A DNA stretch of 64,000 bases from Rhodoferax bucti (GCF_005876985.1 NZ_VAHD01000004.1:186001-250000), one strand, 5' to 3'; numbered from the stretch's first letter, positions 8,368 to 18,763 are shown. Program-made: numbers and translations. Notes: generated by a model from the sequence alone, not told the origin.

Positions 8368-10974
8368 TTAGCTCAGTTGCGCCAGCGCTTTTTGGGCCTT
8401 GGCGCGCATGTCGCCGGTGGCCTCGGACATGACTTCTTCAATCAGGGCGCGTGCGCCGTCTTCATCGCCGATGGAGATGAACTCTTCAGCCAGCGCCAAC
8501 TTGGTTTCTAGGGGGTCTTGGCTCAGGTTGTCCGGGGCGGCGGTCGGCTGCTCTGTGGGGCTGTCGAGCTCCATGGACAGTGAGCCCATGTCGAATTCCA
8601 TCATGCCCAAATCGGCCGTTTGGCTAGGAGGTGGGCTGGCCTCTACCGGCACAGGGCTGGTGGATTCGAACTTCAGCGGTGCGTTGTTGTCCATTTCCAG
8701 CGGTACTTCCAGGTCGTCCAGCGACAAAGAAATTTCCGGCATTTGGCCCACTGGCTCGAATGAAGGGGATACGTCGCTCGGGGGTTCGATATCCAGATCG
8801 AAATCCATGTCCAGCGCGTTGTCGTCGGGGGTGGCGTTCAGCTTCAGGGTGCGTTCTGCTTCGGCAGACATGTCCCCGCCGGTCACATCGCTGATCGCGC
8901 TGGCCGCAGGGGCATCGTCCAGGGAGAAGTCGAGGTCCAAGTCCAGGTCCACACCACCTGACAGGTCAGGTTCGAGTTCCGCGTGGGCCGATTGGGGCAC
9001 GGTGCTACCCCCAAAGCCGGAGGCCGCCACAGCGGCCGCTGCGCCACCCGATACCAGGCCGGATGCGGGGGCGCCGCCGGGTTGGTACAGGGGGTTTGTG
9101 GGGTCAATCGACAAGCCGGTTTCGCAAATACGGGCCCATTCGGGGCTGGAGGCGCCGGTCAGCTTGTAGGCGTCGGTGGCAGTGCTCTCAAAGCTGCGCG
9201 CATCGCGGCGTTTGGCAAAGATTTCCAGCAATTTGGTATGGATCGCCAAGCGGCCGGGGTTGGTACGCACGGCTTCTTTGAGAATTTCTTCTGCCTGCAG
9301 GTCCCGGCCATAGGCAAGGTACACGTCGGCTTCGGCGACCGGGTCCACGTCATCCGCCGCATCCAGCTGGCTGGCGGAGTACACCATGGAGGATGCACTG
9401 AGCGGGCCGTTCTGGTTGGTGTCCACGCGCTGACCACCGCTGGCGCCGAAGAAGGAATCGGGCTGCAGGCGACTTTCCAGGAAGGCGCTGTCTACTTGGG
9501 ACGCATTTTTCTTGCGCTGGCGCATACGGTAGGCGGCAAAGCCTCCGAGCAAGGCCAGCAAGCCTGCGGCTCCAGCGGGTACTAAGGGGTCTGCCAGCAA
9601 TTCGTCCAGCAAGCCAGGCTCTTCCACCATAGGGGCCGGCGCCGGAGCCGCTACTTTGGCCGGGGCGGGGGCAGGCACAGGTGCCGAAGCGGAAACCGGT
9701 GCTGGCGTTGCCACTACGGGCGCAGAAGCTGCAGCCTGCGGAACAGGCGCGGAGGGTGCAGGGGCAGGCGTGGGTGCTTGCACGGCTGCCACAGGAACAG
9801 CCGGTGCCGGTGTGGCTGCTGGCGCGCTCGCAGGCGCTGCGGGTGCCGGGCTGGGGCTGGCCTTGGCCGTGATCTTGTTCAGATCACTGATGTTTTTGGT
9901 GATTTCAGCAGCACGGGCAGCGGCATCTTTGGCTTCACGCTCTTTGGCGATTTTGGCTTCATCGGCCTTGGAGGCCACAGCGCCCTTCGACAAGGTCAGT
10001 TTGTCGGGTGTGCCGGAGGCGGGCTTTTTGTCTTCTACTTTGGCTTCTACGGCGCCGCTGGCTTTGCGGTCTGCCGCGCCTACGCTGGCTTGGGGCGCGT
10101 TGCCGGCCAAGTTGCGGCGGAAGTCGTTGAAGTCTTTGCTTTGCGCCACCACAATTTTGGAGGCCTCGGCAGTCGACACACTGGTTGCGTCTTCCTTGCT
10201 CGGCAGCGTCATGACAGCGCCGGCGCGCACGCGGTTCAGGTTGTCATTGACAAACGCGTCGGGGTTGGCACGCAGCAGGGCTACCAACATCTGGTCCAGC
10301 GACACGTCTGCCGGTCGGTGGGCATTGGCAATTTTGCTGGCGGTATCGCCGGACTTGACGGTCAGGCGTTTGTCATCCGGGGATGATGCCTTGCTTGCTA
10401 CTCTTTCTGTAGCTGCTCCCGCAGGTTTGGCGGGCGCTGGAGCACGATTGGGCTCAGAAGCGGGCGCAGCAGCGGTGGTGCGTGGCGCGACCGGTGCGGC
10501 GACTACTGCAGGTGCTTGCGTCTGCGCCAGGGTAGGCGCAGGTGCCGCTTTCTTTAGGCTGGGCGGGTCCAGCAACAAGGTGTAGTCGCGCACGATGCGG
10601 CCGGAGGCCCAGATCGCTTCCAGAATCAGGTCTACAAAGGGGTCGTTGACAGTGCGGTCGCTGGAGAGGCGCAAATACGCACGGCCATCCGGGCGGCGTT
10701 GCAGGCTGGCTTGCAGGCTGGTGAGTGCAGGGCTGAATTCCAGGCCCGCTGCAGTAAAGGCTTCGGGTTGTGCAACCCCTGCTTTAAGGGATGCTGCCTC
10801 TTCGGCGGTAATGTCCGGAACCTCAATCTCTGCACGCAAGGGCTCGCCCAACGCAGACTGAACCGTCAGCCGACCGAGCGAAAGCGCGTAGGCCCCGGTG
10901 CTGGACAGGCCGAGTAGCGCAATGGCTGCGGCTGCAACAGCGGTTTTTTGCCAACGATGTGTCTTTGCGATCAA
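8368..10974 (-). CDS. fimV: FimV-type peptidoglycan-binding polar protein
   Basis: This 868-residue FimV-family protein has a signal peptide (about residues 1-30), the conserved LSLGRLTVQSALGEPLRAEI N-terminus, a LysM-like domain near residues 195-255 (KSGDTASKIANAH), long Ala/Pro linkers, one transmembrane segment near residue 470, and an acidic cytoplasmic part ending in the conserved FimV C-terminal domain (LALAEEFISIGDEDGARALI). In Pseudomonas FimV organises pole-localised type IV pilus and cAMP functions; the role here is inferred. A copy of repeat family A is in frame in the Ala/Pro linker (about residues 178-193). Gene order asd-fimV-truA is typical of Burkholderiales. Confidence 0.9.
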   Translation of the reverse strand: MIAKTHRWQKTAVAAAAIALLGLSSTGAYALSLGRLTVQSALGEPLRAEIEVPDITAEEAASLKAGVAQPEAFTAAGLEFSPALTSLQASLQRRPDGRAYLRLSSDRTVNDPFVDLILEAIWASGRIVRDYTLLLDPPSLKKAAPAPTLAQTQAPAVVAAPVAPRTTAAAPASEPNRAPAPAKPAGAATERVASKASSPDDKRLTVKSGDTASKIANAHRPADVSLDQMLVALLRANPDAFVNDNLNRVRAGAVMTLPSKEDATSVSTAEASKIVVAQSKDFNDFRRNLAGNAPQASVGAADRKASGAVEAKVEDKKPASGTPDKLTLSKGAVASKADEAKIAKEREAKDAAARAAEITKNISDLNKITAKASPSPAPAAPASAPAATPAPAVPVAAVQAPTPAPAPSAPVPQAAASAPVVATPAPVSASAPVPAPAPAKVAAPAPAPMVEEPGLLDELLADPLVPAGAAGLLALLGGFAAYRMRQRKKNASQVDSAFLESRLQPDSFFGASGGQRVDTNQNGPLSASSMVYSASQLDAADDVDPVAEADVYLAYGRDLQAEEILKEAVRTNPGRLAIHTKLLEIFAKRRDARSFESTATDAYKLTGASSPEWARICETGLSIDPTNPLYQPGGAPASGLVSGGAAAAVAASGFGGSTVPQSAHAELEPDLSGGVDLDLDLDFSLDDAPAASAISDVTGGDMSAEAERTLKLNATPDDNALDMDFDLDIEPPSDVSPSFEPVGQMPEISLSLDDLEVPLEMDNNAPLKFESTSPVPVEASPPPSQTADLGMMEFDMGSLSMELDSPTEQPTAAPDNLSQDPLETKLALAEEFISIGDEDGARALIEEVMSEATGDMRAKAQKALAQLS
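10397..10443 (+). repeat. Dispersed repeat family A, copy 2 (inside fimV)
   Basis: This copy has GCTAC at 10397, GTAGCTGCTCCCGCA across 10409-10423 and GCGCTGGAGC at 10434-10443. It is translated on the minus strand as part of the fimV Ala/Pro linker (GAATERVASK) without disrupting the frame. Confidence 0.7.
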
Positions 10975-11180
10975 TTTATAGGCCTCCGGTGCTCACGCGA
11001 GCGGCAGTGTACTTGGCTGTTTGCGGGCAAAGGAGCCCGACTCTTCAAACGTAAAAAGTACCATAACATCAATATCTTACGCAGACAAGCTAAGAAAGCT
11101 TTTAACTTTCAAAGCCTGTCCGGTTTGTCTATTGTCACCGTCTCGCTTGTTGCCTCGCGGCAACGACGTGTAACTCTCTG

Positions 11181-12311
11181 TTACGCGTCGAGCAGGATGC
11201 GCAACATGCGGCGCAGCGGCTCGGCCGCACCCCACAGCAGTTGGTCGCCGATGGTGAACGCGCCCACGTATTCAGGCCCCATGGCCAGCTTGCGGATACG
11301 GCCCACGGGGATGGTCATGGTGCCGGTCACGGCCACGGGGGTCAGGTCCTGGATGGTGGCTTCGCGGGTGTTGGGCACCACTTTGACCCACTGGTTGTCG
11401 GCGGCGATCATGGCCTCGATGTCGGCCACGGGAACGTCCTTCTTCAGCTTGAAGGTCAGGGCCTGGCTGTGGCAACGCATGGCACCCACGCGCACGCAGA
11501 AACCGTCCACGGGAATGGCTGCAGAGCTGAAGCCTTCACCCAGTCCCAGGATCTTGTTGGTTTCCGCCATGCCTTTCCACTCTTCCTTGGATTGGCCATT
11601 GCCCAGGTCTTTGTCGATCCAGGGAATCAACGAGCCACCCAGGGGCACGCCGAAGTTGGCGGTTTCCGCGCCGGTCAGGGCGCGCTGCTTGGCGATGACT
11701 TTGCGGTCGATTTCCAGAATCGCGCTCTTGGGGTCGTCGAGCAGGGCTTTGACCTCTGCATTCAGCGTGCCGTATTGGGTCAGCAGCTCGCGCATGTGCT
11801 GTGCGCCGCCGCCGGATGCGGCTTGGTAAGTCTGGGTGCTCATCCACTCGACCAAGCCGGCCTTGTAGAGTGCGCCCACCCCCATCAGCATGCAGCTCAC
11901 GGTGCAGTTGCCGCCGACCCAGTTTTTGCCGCCCTTGGCCAGTGCATCCTTGATGACTGGCATGTTGACGGGGTCCAGGATGATGACGGCGTCTTTTTCC
12001 ATACGCAGGGTGGAGGCAGCGTCAATCCAGTGGCCGTTCCAACCGGCAGCGCGCAGCTTGGGGAACACTTCGGTGGTGTAGTCGCCGCCTTGGGCGGTGA
12101 TGATGATGTCGCAGCGCTTGAGCGCGTCGAGGTTGTACGCGTCTTGCAGCGTGGTTTCGTTCTTGGCTTGTGCGGGGGCCTTGCCGCCTGCATTGCTGGT
12201 GGAGAAGAACAACGGTTCGATCAAATCGAAATCGTTTTCCTGCACCATGCGATCCATCAACACCGAGCCGACCATGCCGCGCCAGCCGACCAAACCTACC
12301 AACTTGCTCAT
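11181..12311 (-). CDS. asd: Aspartate-semialdehyde dehydrogenase
   Basis: Asd (376 residues) reduces aspartyl phosphate to aspartate semialdehyde, the branch point to lysine/diaminopimelate, methionine and threonine. The NADP-binding GWRGMVGSV is at residues 9-17 and the catalytic cysteine is in [10 protein letters not shown] near residue 135. It is the Gram-negative type. It lies between leuB and fimV. About 300 bp separate it from leuB, so it may have its own promoter. Two small hairpins follow its stop but lack a T tract. Confidence 0.97.
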   Translation of the reverse strand: MSKLVGLVGWRGMVGSVLMDRMVQENDFDLIEPLFFSTSNAGGKAPAQAKNETTLQDAYNLDALKRCDIIITAQGGDYTTEVFPKLRAAGWNGHWIDAASTLRMEKDAVIILDPVNMPVIKDALAKGGKNWVGGNCTVSCMLMGVGALYKAGLVEWMSTQTYQAASGGGAQHMRELLTQYGTLNAEVKALLDDPKSAILEIDRKVIAKQRALTGAETANFGVPLGGSLIPWIDKDLGNGQSKEEWKGMAETNKILGLGEGFSSAAIPVDGFCVRVGAMRCHSQALTFKLKKDVPVADIEAMIAADNQWVKVVPNTREATIQDLTPVAVTGTMTIPVGRIRKLAMGPEYVGAFTIGDQLLWGAAEPLRRMLRILLDA

Positions 12312-12609
12312 ATCAACGCCCTTTCAATGTAAACAAACGATGCCCGACCTGGGCTGTTTGCTCCGGCTCGTCTGGCCGGGGGCGCACGACGATACCGGAG
12401 CTGGATCAGCCCTTAATGGTCGTGGTTTTGGAAATGATTGCGCGCGCGGCCTTGGCTGCCTGGGTGGCAGTCAACAAGCTCACTGAGAAGGGGCGGGCGG
12501 CAAACATGAATTTATTGTAGCGCAAAACAAGAATTTTTTGCTCCGCGCGGACTGAAATGATTTTGCTCGGCGAAGGCCTGTTGCGCAACAGACCTTCGCC
12601 TTGCGGTCT
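12312..12609. other. Intergenic region between leuB and asd
   Basis: This stretch of just under 300 bases has no gene I can support. It holds a long near-perfect inverted repeat close to the leuB stop and an unremarkable segment before asd. A 60-codon minus-strand frame (12406-12588) has no recognisable domain and was not called. Confidence 0.5.
12569..12600 (-). terminator. Hairpin downstream of leuB
   Basis: GGCGAAGGCCTGTTGCG pairs with its opposite arm with a single mismatch over 32 bases just after the leuB stop. There is no clear T tract on the minus strand, so it may be a weak terminator, an mRNA 3'-end stabiliser or an attenuating hairpin between leuB and asd. Confidence 0.5.
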
Positions 12610-13680
12610 TTAGGCCAGCGCCTTGAGCACTGCGTCGCCCATCTCTTTGGTGCTGACGCGGGTGGTGCCTTCGCTGTAAATATCGCCCGTGCGGAAGCCT
12701 TGCTCCAGCACCTTCTTCACGGCGGCTTCGATACGTTGGGCAGCTGATTCCTGGTTCAGGCTGAAGCGCAACATCATGGCCGCACTCAGGATGGTGGCCA
12801 GCGGGTTGGCAATGCCTTTGCCGGCAATATCCGGTGCGCTACCGTGGCTGGGCTCGTACAGGCCCTGGTTGCTGCTGTTCAGGCTGGCTGAAGGCAACAT
12901 GCCGATGGAGCCGGTCAGCATGGACGCTTCATCAGACAGGATGTCGCCGAACATATTGCCGGTGACCAGCACGTCAAACTTCTTGGGCGCCTTGACCAGT
13001 TGCATGGCAGCGTTGTCCACCAGCATGTGGTCCAGTTCCACGTCGGGGTACTGCTGACCGACCTCGACCATCACGTCTTTCCACAGCTGTGAGGTTTCCA
13101 GCACGTTGTTCTTGTCGACGCTGGTGACGCGCTTGCTGCGCTTTTGGGCGGCCTGGAACGCCACGTGCGCAATGCGTTCGATCTCGGGGCGGCTGTAGCG
13201 CATGGTGTCGAACGCTTCTTCCGCACCGGGGAAATGGCCGTCAGTCGCAATGCGGCGGCCGCGGGGTTGGCCGAAGTAAATGTCGCCCGTCAGTTCGCGG
13301 ATGATGAGGATGTCCAGGCCCGCAATCAGCTCAGGCTTCAGGCTGGAGGCGCCTACCAACTGCTCGTAGCAGATAGCGGGGCGGAAGTTGGCAAACAGGC
13401 CCAGGTTTTTGCGCAGGCCCAGGATGGCCTGCTCGGGGCGGAACTGGCGCTCCAGCTTGTCGTATTTCCAGTCGCCCACCGCGCCGAACAACACAGCGTC
13501 GGCTTCTTTGGCCAGCTTAAGGGTGGCTTCGGGCAGGGGGTGGCCATGGGCCTCGTAGGCGCAACCGCCCACGAGCGCGGTTTCCATTTCCAGCTTGAGG
13601 TCGAGGGCGTTCAAAACCTTGACGGCTTCTGCCACGATTTCGGTGCCGATGCCGTCACCCGGCAAAACTGCAATTTTCAT
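12610..13680 (-). CDS. leuB: 3-isopropylmalate dehydrogenase
   Basis: LeuB (356 residues) oxidatively decarboxylates 3-isopropylmalate to 2-oxoisocaproate in leucine synthesis. It starts [15 protein letters not shown], has the [14 protein letters not shown] substrate loop near residue 138 and the family signature [19 protein letters not shown] near residues 242-260. Length is normal. It follows leuD by 34 bp, which contains the outer half of a family A repeat. Confidence 0.97.
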   Translation of the reverse strand: MKIAVLPGDGIGTEIVAEAVKVLNALDLKLEMETALVGGCAYEAHGHPLPEATLKLAKEADAVLFGAVGDWKYDKLERQFRPEQAILGLRKNLGLFANFRPAICYEQLVGASSLKPELIAGLDILIIRELTGDIYFGQPRGRRIATDGHFPGAEEAFDTMRYSRPEIERIAHVAFQAAQKRSKRVTSVDKNNVLETSQLWKDVMVEVGQQYPDVELDHMLVDNAAMQLVKAPKKFDVLVTGNMFGDILSDEASMLTGSIGMLPSASLNSSNQGLYEPSHGSAPDIAGKGIANPLATILSAAMMLRFSLNQESAAQRIEAAVKKVLEQGFRTGDIYSEGTTRVSTKEMGDAVLKALA

Positions 13681-13694
13681 GATGTCCTTTGAAT

Positions 13695-13738
13695 ACTATG
13701 AATTTGATAGCTGCTTACGCAGACATGGTCTGCGCTAG
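13695..13738 (+). repeat. Dispersed repeat family A, copy 3 (leuD 3' end)
   Basis: The copy contains ACTAT, GATAGCTGCTTACGCA and TGCGCTAGCC. A perfect stem CGCAGAC/GTCTGCG forms its right half. The leuD stop (13715-13717) and its last seven codons lie in it; the T-to-A change in TTACGCA creates the TAA read by leuD. Confidence 0.8.
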
Positions 13739-14365
13739 CCAGGGTTTTGTGGCCAAACGTTGGGCTTCGAACGCCTTGATCTTGTCGGCATGGCGCAGGG
13801 TCAGGCCGATGTCGTCAAAACCGTTGAGCAAGCAGTACTTGCGGAAGGCTTGCACGTCGAATGGAATTTCTTCGCCCTGCGGCTTCACGATGACCTGGCG
13901 CTCCAGATCGATGGTGAGCTGGTAGCCGGGGAAGGCTAGCGCTTCGTTGAACAGCTGGTCCACTTGTGCCTCGGTCAGCACGATGGGCAGCATGCCATTT
14001 TTGAAGCTGTTGTTGAAGAAGATGTCAGCGTAGCTGGGCGCAATGATGGCGCGAAAACCATATTGCTCCAGCGCCCAAGGAGCGTGTTCGCGGCTGGAGC
14101 CGCAGCCGAAATTCTTGCGCGCCAGCAGGATGGATGCACCGGCGTAGCGGGGCTGGTTCAGCACAAAGTCCGGGTTGGGCTTGCGGCTGGCGGGGTCCTG
14201 GCCGGGGAAGCCCGCGTCCAGGTAGCGCCATTCGTCAAACAGGTTCTGGCCGAAGCCGGTTTTGCGGATGGATTTGAGAAATTGCTTGGGGATGATCGCG
14301 TCGGTATCCACGTTTTCGCGGTCCATGGGCGCAACCAGCCCTTGGTGAACGGTAAAGTTTTTCAT
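13715..14365 (-). CDS. leuD: 3-isopropylmalate dehydratase small subunit
   Basis: LeuD (216 residues) is the swivel subunit that with LeuC isomerises 2- to 3-isopropylmalate. It begins [20 protein letters not shown] and carries the [13 protein letters not shown] motif near residue 80. The last residues (AQTMSA) and the stop codon are encoded by a family A repeat, so the C-terminus appears to have been replaced or extended by the repeat. The start overlaps the stop of the entericidin gene by 4 bp. Confidence 0.96.
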   Translation of the reverse strand: MKNFTVHQGLVAPMDRENVDTDAIIPKQFLKSIRKTGFGQNLFDEWRYLDAGFPGQDPASRKPNPDFVLNQPRYAGASILLARKNFGCGSSREHAPWALEQYGFRAIIAPSYADIFFNNSFKNGMLPIVLTEAQVDQLFNEALAFPGYQLTIDLERQVIVKPQGEEIPFDVQAFRKYCLLNGFDDIGLTLRHADKIKAFEAQRLATKPWLAQTMSA

Positions 14366-14490
14366 TTTTTGGCAGCGCCTTCAATTTTTTCGCCTGCTTT
14401 TTGCAGGTCCTGACCCATACCTTTGACCGTGTTGCAGGCAGACAGCAACAGCAGGGCAGCGGCGCATGCGGCGATGAGTGTGGTTTTCAT
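14362..14490 (-). CDS. Entericidin-type small lipoprotein
   Basis: This 42-residue lipoprotein reads [19 protein letters not shown] and then [19 protein letters not shown] up to a basic end. It has a signal peptide and lipobox (LSAC, Cys19) followed by the NTVKGMGxD core typical of entericidin A/B proteins. In Escherichia coli these are small stationary-phase envelope lipoproteins (a toxin/antidote pair was proposed); here only one is present. It lies between leuC and leuD on the same strand, 19 bp after leuC and overlapping leuD by 4 bp, so it should be co-expressed with leucine synthesis. Confidence 0.9.
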   Translation of the reverse strand: MKTTLIAACAAALLLLSACNTVKGMGQDLQKAGEKIEGAAKK

Positions 14491-14509
14491 ATTCAGTCCT
14501 TTCTGGGGC

Positions 14510-15958
14510 TCAGGCGAACTTGCGGATATCAACAAAATGGCCGTGGATGGCAGCCGCCGCCGCCATGGCGGGGCTCACCAGGTGGGTGCGGCCACCGGCA
14601 CCCTGGCGGCCTTCAAAGTTGCGGTTGCTGGTGGAGGCGCAGCGCTCACCGGGCTCCAGGCGATCGGCATTCATGGCCAGGCACATGGAGCAGCCGGGCT
14701 CGCGCCACTCAAAGCCGGCGGCCTTGAAGATCTCGTGCAAGCCTTCGCGTTCGGCCTGTTCTTTGACCAAGCCGGAGCCGGGCACGACCATGGCCAGCTT
14801 GATGTTTTTGGCGACTTTCTGGCCCAGCTTCTTCACCACCGCTGCGGCTTCGCGCATGTCTTCGATGCGGCTGTTGGTGCAGGAGCCGATGAATACCTTG
14901 TCCACGAACAAATCGTTCAAAGGCTTGCCGGGCTCCAGGCCCATGTAGGTGAGTGCCCGCTCGATGGCGCCACGCTTGTTGGCGTCTTTTTCTTTGTCGG
15001 GGTCCGGCACGGTGGCGTCTACGCCCAGCACCATTTCTGGCGAGGTGCCCCAAGTGACTTGCGGCACGATCTGGGTAGCGTCCAGCTCGACCACGGTGTC
15101 GAAATGCGCGCCGGCGTCAGAGTGCAGGGTCTTCCAGAAGGCGACCGCCTGGTCCCACTCCACTGCAGCAGCTTCGGGGGATGCGGCGTTGGCGCCGGGG
15201 GCCAAGGGGCGGCCTTTGACGTAGTCGATGGTCTTTTCATCCACGGCGACCAGGCCCGCGCGCGCGCCGGCTTCGATAGCCATGTTGCACACGGTCATGC
15301 GGCCTTCCATGCTCAGTGCACGGATGGCGGAGCCGCCAAACTCGATGGTGTAGCCGGTGCCGCCTGCGGTGCCGATCTTGCCGATGATGGCCAGCACAAT
15401 GTCTTTACCGGTGATGCCGGGAGCGACGGTGCCTTCGACCTTGATCAGCATGTTCTTGGCCTTTTTGGCCAGCAGGGTTTGCGTGGCCATCACGTGCTCG
15501 ACCTCACTGGTACCGATGCCATGCGCCAAGGCCCCAAACGCGCCGTGGGTGGAGGTATGGGAGTCGCCGCACACGACGGTCATGCCGGGCAGGGTGGCGC
15601 CGTTTTCAGGCCCCATGACGTGCACGATGCCCTGGCGCTTGGACAGGAAAGGGAAGTAGGCAGCAGAGCCGAATTCCTTGATGTTGCTGTCCAGCGTAGT
15701 CACTTGCTCTTTGCTGGTCGGGTCGGTAATGCCGTCGTAGCCCAGCTCCCAGCCGGTGGTCGGGGTGTTGTGGTCGGCAGTGGCCACGATGGAGCTGATG
15801 CGCCAGACCTTGCGACCGGCTTCACGCAGCCCTTCAAACGCCTGGGGGCTGGTCACTTCGTGAACCAGATGGCGGTCGATGTAGAGGATGGAGGTGCCAT
15901 CGTCTTCGGTGTGGACGACGTGGTCGTCCCAGAGTTTGTCGTAGAGCGTGCGTGCCAT
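14510..15958 (-). CDS. leuC: 3-isopropylmalate dehydratase large subunit
   Basis: LeuC (482 residues) carries the [4Fe-4S] cluster of isopropylmalate isomerase. Cluster cysteines are in [16 protein letters not shown] near residue 355 and in [10 protein letters not shown] near residues 415-424, and [15 protein letters not shown] lies near residue 130. It starts [15 protein letters not shown]. It is 11 bp downstream of the LysR gene on the same strand, so the regulator and leu genes may share a transcript. Confidence 0.97.
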   Translation of the reverse strand: MARTLYDKLWDDHVVHTEDDGTSILYIDRHLVHEVTSPQAFEGLREAGRKVWRISSIVATADHNTPTTGWELGYDGITDPTSKEQVTTLDSNIKEFGSAAYFPFLSKRQGIVHVMGPENGATLPGMTVVCGDSHTSTHGAFGALAHGIGTSEVEHVMATQTLLAKKAKNMLIKVEGTVAPGITGKDIVLAIIGKIGTAGGTGYTIEFGGSAIRALSMEGRMTVCNMAIEAGARAGLVAVDEKTIDYVKGRPLAPGANAASPEAAAVEWDQAVAFWKTLHSDAGAHFDTVVELDATQIVPQVTWGTSPEMVLGVDATVPDPDKEKDANKRGAIERALTYMGLEPGKPLNDLFVDKVFIGSCTNSRIEDMREAAAVVKKLGQKVAKNIKLAMVVPGSGLVKEQAEREGLHEIFKAAGFEWREPGCSMCLAMNADRLEPGERCASTSNRNFEGRQGAGGRTHLVSPAMAAAAAIHGHFVDIRKFA

Positions 15959-15969
15959 AGGTGCTTTCT

Positions 15970-16884
15970 TTAGAGAGACGATTTTAGGTGGTCGACCAGC
16001 AAGCGCGCGCTGCGCGGCAGGGTCGAAAAGTCGCGGGCCACCAGCTCAATGCGGCGGTGGGCCCAGGGGTCGGTGAGGGGCACTGCGGCCAGTTCGCCAG
16101 CGTTGTGCATCAGCATGAATGCGCGCAGCGGCATCACGCCCACGCCCAAGCCGTTGTGGATCATGCGGCACATGGCATCCAGCCCGGTGACTTGAATGCG
16201 CAGTTTGATGCTTTGCCCCAGCGCGGTGGCAGCCTGGCGCATGGCGACATAAATGGAGCTGTTGGAATGCAGGCCCACATGGTCCAGCGCCAGGGTGTCC
16301 GCGAACGCGATGGAGGCTTCTCGGGCGAGCGCATGGGTGCGGGGAACAATGAGCACCAGCTGGTCCTGCCGGTAGGGCAGGGTCTGCAACTCACCCACGC
16401 CATCTGCCGTGTTGCACACGCCGAAATCGGCAGCACCTTCCTCGACGGCGCGAATGACTTCGGTGCTCAAGTGCTCTTCCAGATCAATCTTGATGCCTTG
16501 ATGGCTACGGATAAAGGCGCCCAGGTCTTCCGGCAGAAACTGCACCGTGGCCGAGATGCTGGCGTGTACCCGCACCTGGCCTTTGGCGCCGTCTGCATAT
16601 TCCGTGAGCTCGGTGTGCATGCGGTCCAGGCTGAAGAACACGCTGCGGGCGTGGTGCAACAGGCTTTGCCCCGCTGGGGTGGGGTGCACACCACGGGAGT
16701 GGCGCTGCAGCAGCTGGCTGCCCAGCGCCAGCTCCAGATCACTGAGCCGCTTGCTGAGTGCCGAGGGGGCAATGAACTCTCGTTCTGCCGCCTTGCCGAT
16801 GCTGCCAGTCTCACAGACGGCCACGAACATCTGCAGCGATGTCAGGTCCATTCGGCGGGTGAGAGGGCGGTCCATGTGTGGCAT
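15970..16884 (-). CDS. LysR family transcriptional regulator
   Basis: This 304-residue LysR-type regulator has an N-terminal winged helix-turn-helix ([19 protein letters not shown], then [13 protein letters not shown]) and a C-terminal effector-binding fold. Several starts are possible (16884, 16875, 16851); none has a clear ribosome binding site. It directly precedes leuC in the same direction, unlike the divergent arrangement common for LysR regulators. Two T-N11-A dyads lie upstream. Control of the leu operon and of itself is inferred from position; the effector is unknown. Confidence 0.85.
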   Translation of the reverse strand: MPHMDRPLTRRMDLTSLQMFVAVCETGSIGKAAEREFIAPSALSKRLSDLELALGSQLLQRHSRGVHPTPAGQSLLHHARSVFFSLDRMHTELTEYADGAKGQVRVHASISATVQFLPEDLGAFIRSHQGIKIDLEEHLSTEVIRAVEEGAADFGVCNTADGVGELQTLPYRQDQLVLIVPRTHALAREASIAFADTLALDHVGLHSNSSIYVAMRQAATALGQSIKLRIQVTGLDAMCRMIHNGLGVGVMPLRAFMLMHNAGELAAVPLTDPWAHRRIELVARDFSTLPRSARLLVDHLKSSL

Positions 16885-16894
16885 GAAGAATTGA

Positions 16895-16911
16895 CATCGT
16901 AATCAACGATG
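16895..16911. promoter_or_regulatory. Candidate LysR-type operator dyad 1
   Basis: CATCGT-AATCA-ACGATG is a perfect 6-bp inverted repeat with the T-N11-A spacing expected for LysR-type binding. It lies just upstream of the LysR gene start. Confidence 0.4.
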
Positions 16912-16947
16912 ATGATGCGATATTTTCCCACTTGTTGCAGGATTGGT

Positions 16948-16964
16948 CATCGCATTTTGCGATG
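16948..16964. promoter_or_regulatory. Candidate LysR-type operator dyad 2
   Basis: CATCGCA-TTT-TGCGATG is a perfect 7-bp inverted repeat with T-N11-A spacing, 53 bp (about five helical turns) from dyad 1. Both share the CATCG arm. Confidence 0.45.
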
Positions 16965-17027
16965 TCATGTGTCTTTGCCGGGGAAGACTTCAGCATGAAC
17001 GGCCGGTGCTGCAGTAGGTCGGCGTTT

Positions 17028-17075
17028 GCTATGGAATCAGGAGCTGCTTGCGCAAGATCCATAAGCGCTAGAGCC
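17028..17075 (+). repeat. Dispersed repeat family A, copy 4 (intergenic)
   Basis: This is one of the best-conserved copies: GCTATGGAATCAG, GAGCTGCTTGCGCA, a 10-base spacer, GCGCTAGAGCC. It lies between the LysR gene promoter region and the gltA terminator. Confidence 0.85.
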
Positions 17076-17085
17076 GTATTTGATA

Positions 17086-17122
17086 TAAAAAACCCCGCGG
17101 CCTTTGCAGGCGGCGGGGTTTT
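17086..17122 (-). terminator. Rho-independent terminator of gltA
   Basis: AAAACCCCGC pairs with GCGGGGTTTT around a GC-rich middle. On the minus strand the stem is followed by a T tract, 20 bp after the gltA stop. Confidence 0.9.
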
Positions 17123-17142
17123 CTGGGCAAGCCGGGGAGGGC

Positions 17143-18453
17143 TTAGCGCTGGTTTAGAGGCTTGACGTCGCGCTTGACGGAGCCGGTGAACAACTGGCGT
17201 GGGCGGCCGATCTTGTACTCAGGGTCGCCGATCATTTCGTTCAGCTGGGCAATCCAGCCGACGGTACGGGCCAAGGCGAAGATACCGGTGAACAGGTTCA
17301 CAGGGATGCCGATGGCGCGCTGCACGATGCCGGAGTAGAAGTCCACGTTGGGGTAGAGCTTGCGCTGGACGAAGTAGTCGTCCTCCAGAGCAATCTTTTC
17401 CAGCTGTTTGGCCAACTTGAACAAGGGGTCGTTTTCCAGGCCCAGAGCTTCCAGCACTTCATTGCAAGTCTCTTGCATGAGCTTGGCGCGGGGGTCGTAG
17501 TTCTTGTACACACGGTGACCGAAGCCCATGAGCTTGACACCGGAGTTCTTGTCCTTGACCTGCTCCATGAACTGGCCGACCTTGGACACGCCGCCTTGGC
17601 GCTGGATGTCTTCCAGCATGTTCAGGCAGGCTTCGTTGGCGCCACCGTGGGCAGGGCCCCACAAGCAAGCCACACCGGCTGCAATGGCCGCAAACGGGTT
17701 GGTGCCGGAGGAGCCGCACAGACGCACAGTAGAGGTGGACGCGTTTTGCTCGTGGTCTGCGTGCAGGATGAAGATGCGGTCCATCGCGCGTTCGATCACG
17801 GGGTTGACCTTGTACTCTTCGCAAGGCGTACCGAACATCATGCGCAGGAAGTTACCGGAGTAGCTCAGGTCGTTCTGCGGGTACATGAAAGGCTGGCCCA
17901 CGCCGTACTTGTAAGCCATGGCAACCAGCGTAGGCATCTTGGCGATCAGGCGGATCGCTGCGATTTCGCGGTGCTCGGGGTTATTGATGTCGGTGCTGTC
18001 GTGGTAGAACGCAGACAGTGCGCCCACCAAGCCGGTCAATACGGCCATGGGGTGCGCGTCGCGGCGGAAGCCGCGCAGGAAGAACTGCATCTGCTCGTTG
18101 ACCATGGTGTGGTTGGTCACGAGTTTGTGGAAATCTGTGCGCTCGCTTTCGTTGGGCAGTTCGCCTTTCAACAGCAGGTGGCAGGTGTCCAGGTAGTCCA
18201 CGTTGGTGGCCAGCTGTTCAATGGGGTAGCCGCGGTACAGCAGTTCACCCTTGTCGCCGTCGATGTAGGTGATGCCGGACTGGCAGGAAGCGGTTGAGAG
18301 AAAACCGGGGTCATACGTGAACATGCCGGTCTGGGCGTAGAGCTTGCGGATGTCGATCACATCCGGTCCGATGTTGCCCTGGTACACGGGCATTTCCACG
18401 CTCGGGCTGCCGTTGCTGAACGACAGGGTGGCTTTGTTATCCGCTAGTTTCAT
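17143..18453 (-). CDS. gltA: Citrate synthase
   Basis: GltA (436 residues) condenses acetyl-CoA and oxaloacetate at the entry to the TCA cycle. It is the hexameric Gram-negative type, with active-site regions [10 protein letters not shown] near residue 265 and [16 protein letters not shown] near residue 305. The N-terminal beta-rich domain (about residues 1-60) typical of NADH-regulated enzymes is present. It is the last gene of the sdhC-sdhD-sdhA-sdhB-sdhE-gltA run and ends at a strong terminator. Confidence 0.97.
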   Translation of the reverse strand: MKLADNKATLSFSNGSPSVEMPVYQGNIGPDVIDIRKLYAQTGMFTYDPGFLSTASCQSGITYIDGDKGELLYRGYPIEQLATNVDYLDTCHLLLKGELPNESERTDFHKLVTNHTMVNEQMQFFLRGFRRDAHPMAVLTGLVGALSAFYHDSTDINNPEHREIAAIRLIAKMPTLVAMAYKYGVGQPFMYPQNDLSYSGNFLRMMFGTPCEEYKVNPVIERAMDRIFILHADHEQNASTSTVRLCGSSGTNPFAAIAAGVACLWGPAHGGANEACLNMLEDIQRQGGVSKVGQFMEQVKDKNSGVKLMGFGHRVYKNYDPRAKLMQETCNEVLEALGLENDPLFKLAKQLEKIALEDDYFVQRKLYPNVDFYSGIVQRAIGIPVNLFTGIFALARTVGWIAQLNEMIGDPEYKIGRPRQLFTGSVKRDVKPLNQR

Positions 18454-18463
18454 CTTTCGCCTT

Positions 18464-18742
18464 TCAGAGAGGTTCTCTCAACATTTTTAAAACTTCATGG
18501 ACGTCTGCACGGTCCAGTGCAGCATCCACCTGCGACAGCGTTTTTCGTGCCAAGTGCACATCCAACAAATCGTTGTCGCTCAAGTCCATCAGCGCGGCCA
18601 GAGCGTCGGCATGGCGCACCGTGAGGGTGTCGCTGTACCGGCGGAAGAAGCGTTCGATGAACAAATCGTTCTCCAGCAGGCCGCGCCGGCACCGCCATTG
18701 CAGCTTGCTCAAGCCCCGTTCGTCAATCAATGCTTCCGTCAC
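18464..18742 (-). CDS. sdhE: Succinate dehydrogenase assembly factor SdhE
   Basis: This 92-residue protein matches the SdhE/YgfY family that helps attach FAD covalently to SdhA. The core [20 protein letters not shown] near residues 13-32 contains the conserved RGxxE motif needed for flavinylation. It lies between sdhB and gltA, which fits its role. Spacing to sdhB is 21 bp and to gltA 10 bp. Confidence 0.92.
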   Translation of the reverse strand: MTEALIDERGLSKLQWRCRRGLLENDLFIERFFRRYSDTLTVRHADALAALMDLSDNDLLDVHLARKTLSQVDAALDRADVHEVLKMLREPL

Positions 18743-18763
18743 GCGCTTACACCTTGGCCTGTA

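Noticed and set aside
11145..11180. Two small hairpins after asd as a terminator
   Set aside because: GTTGCC/GGCAAC and GTAAC/GTTAC are short and lack T tracts; fimV lies downstream on the same strand and read-through is likely.
12406..12588. A 60-codon minus-strand frame between leuB and asd
   Set aside because: No ribosome binding site, domain or signal peptide is recognisable, and the composition does not look like a gene.
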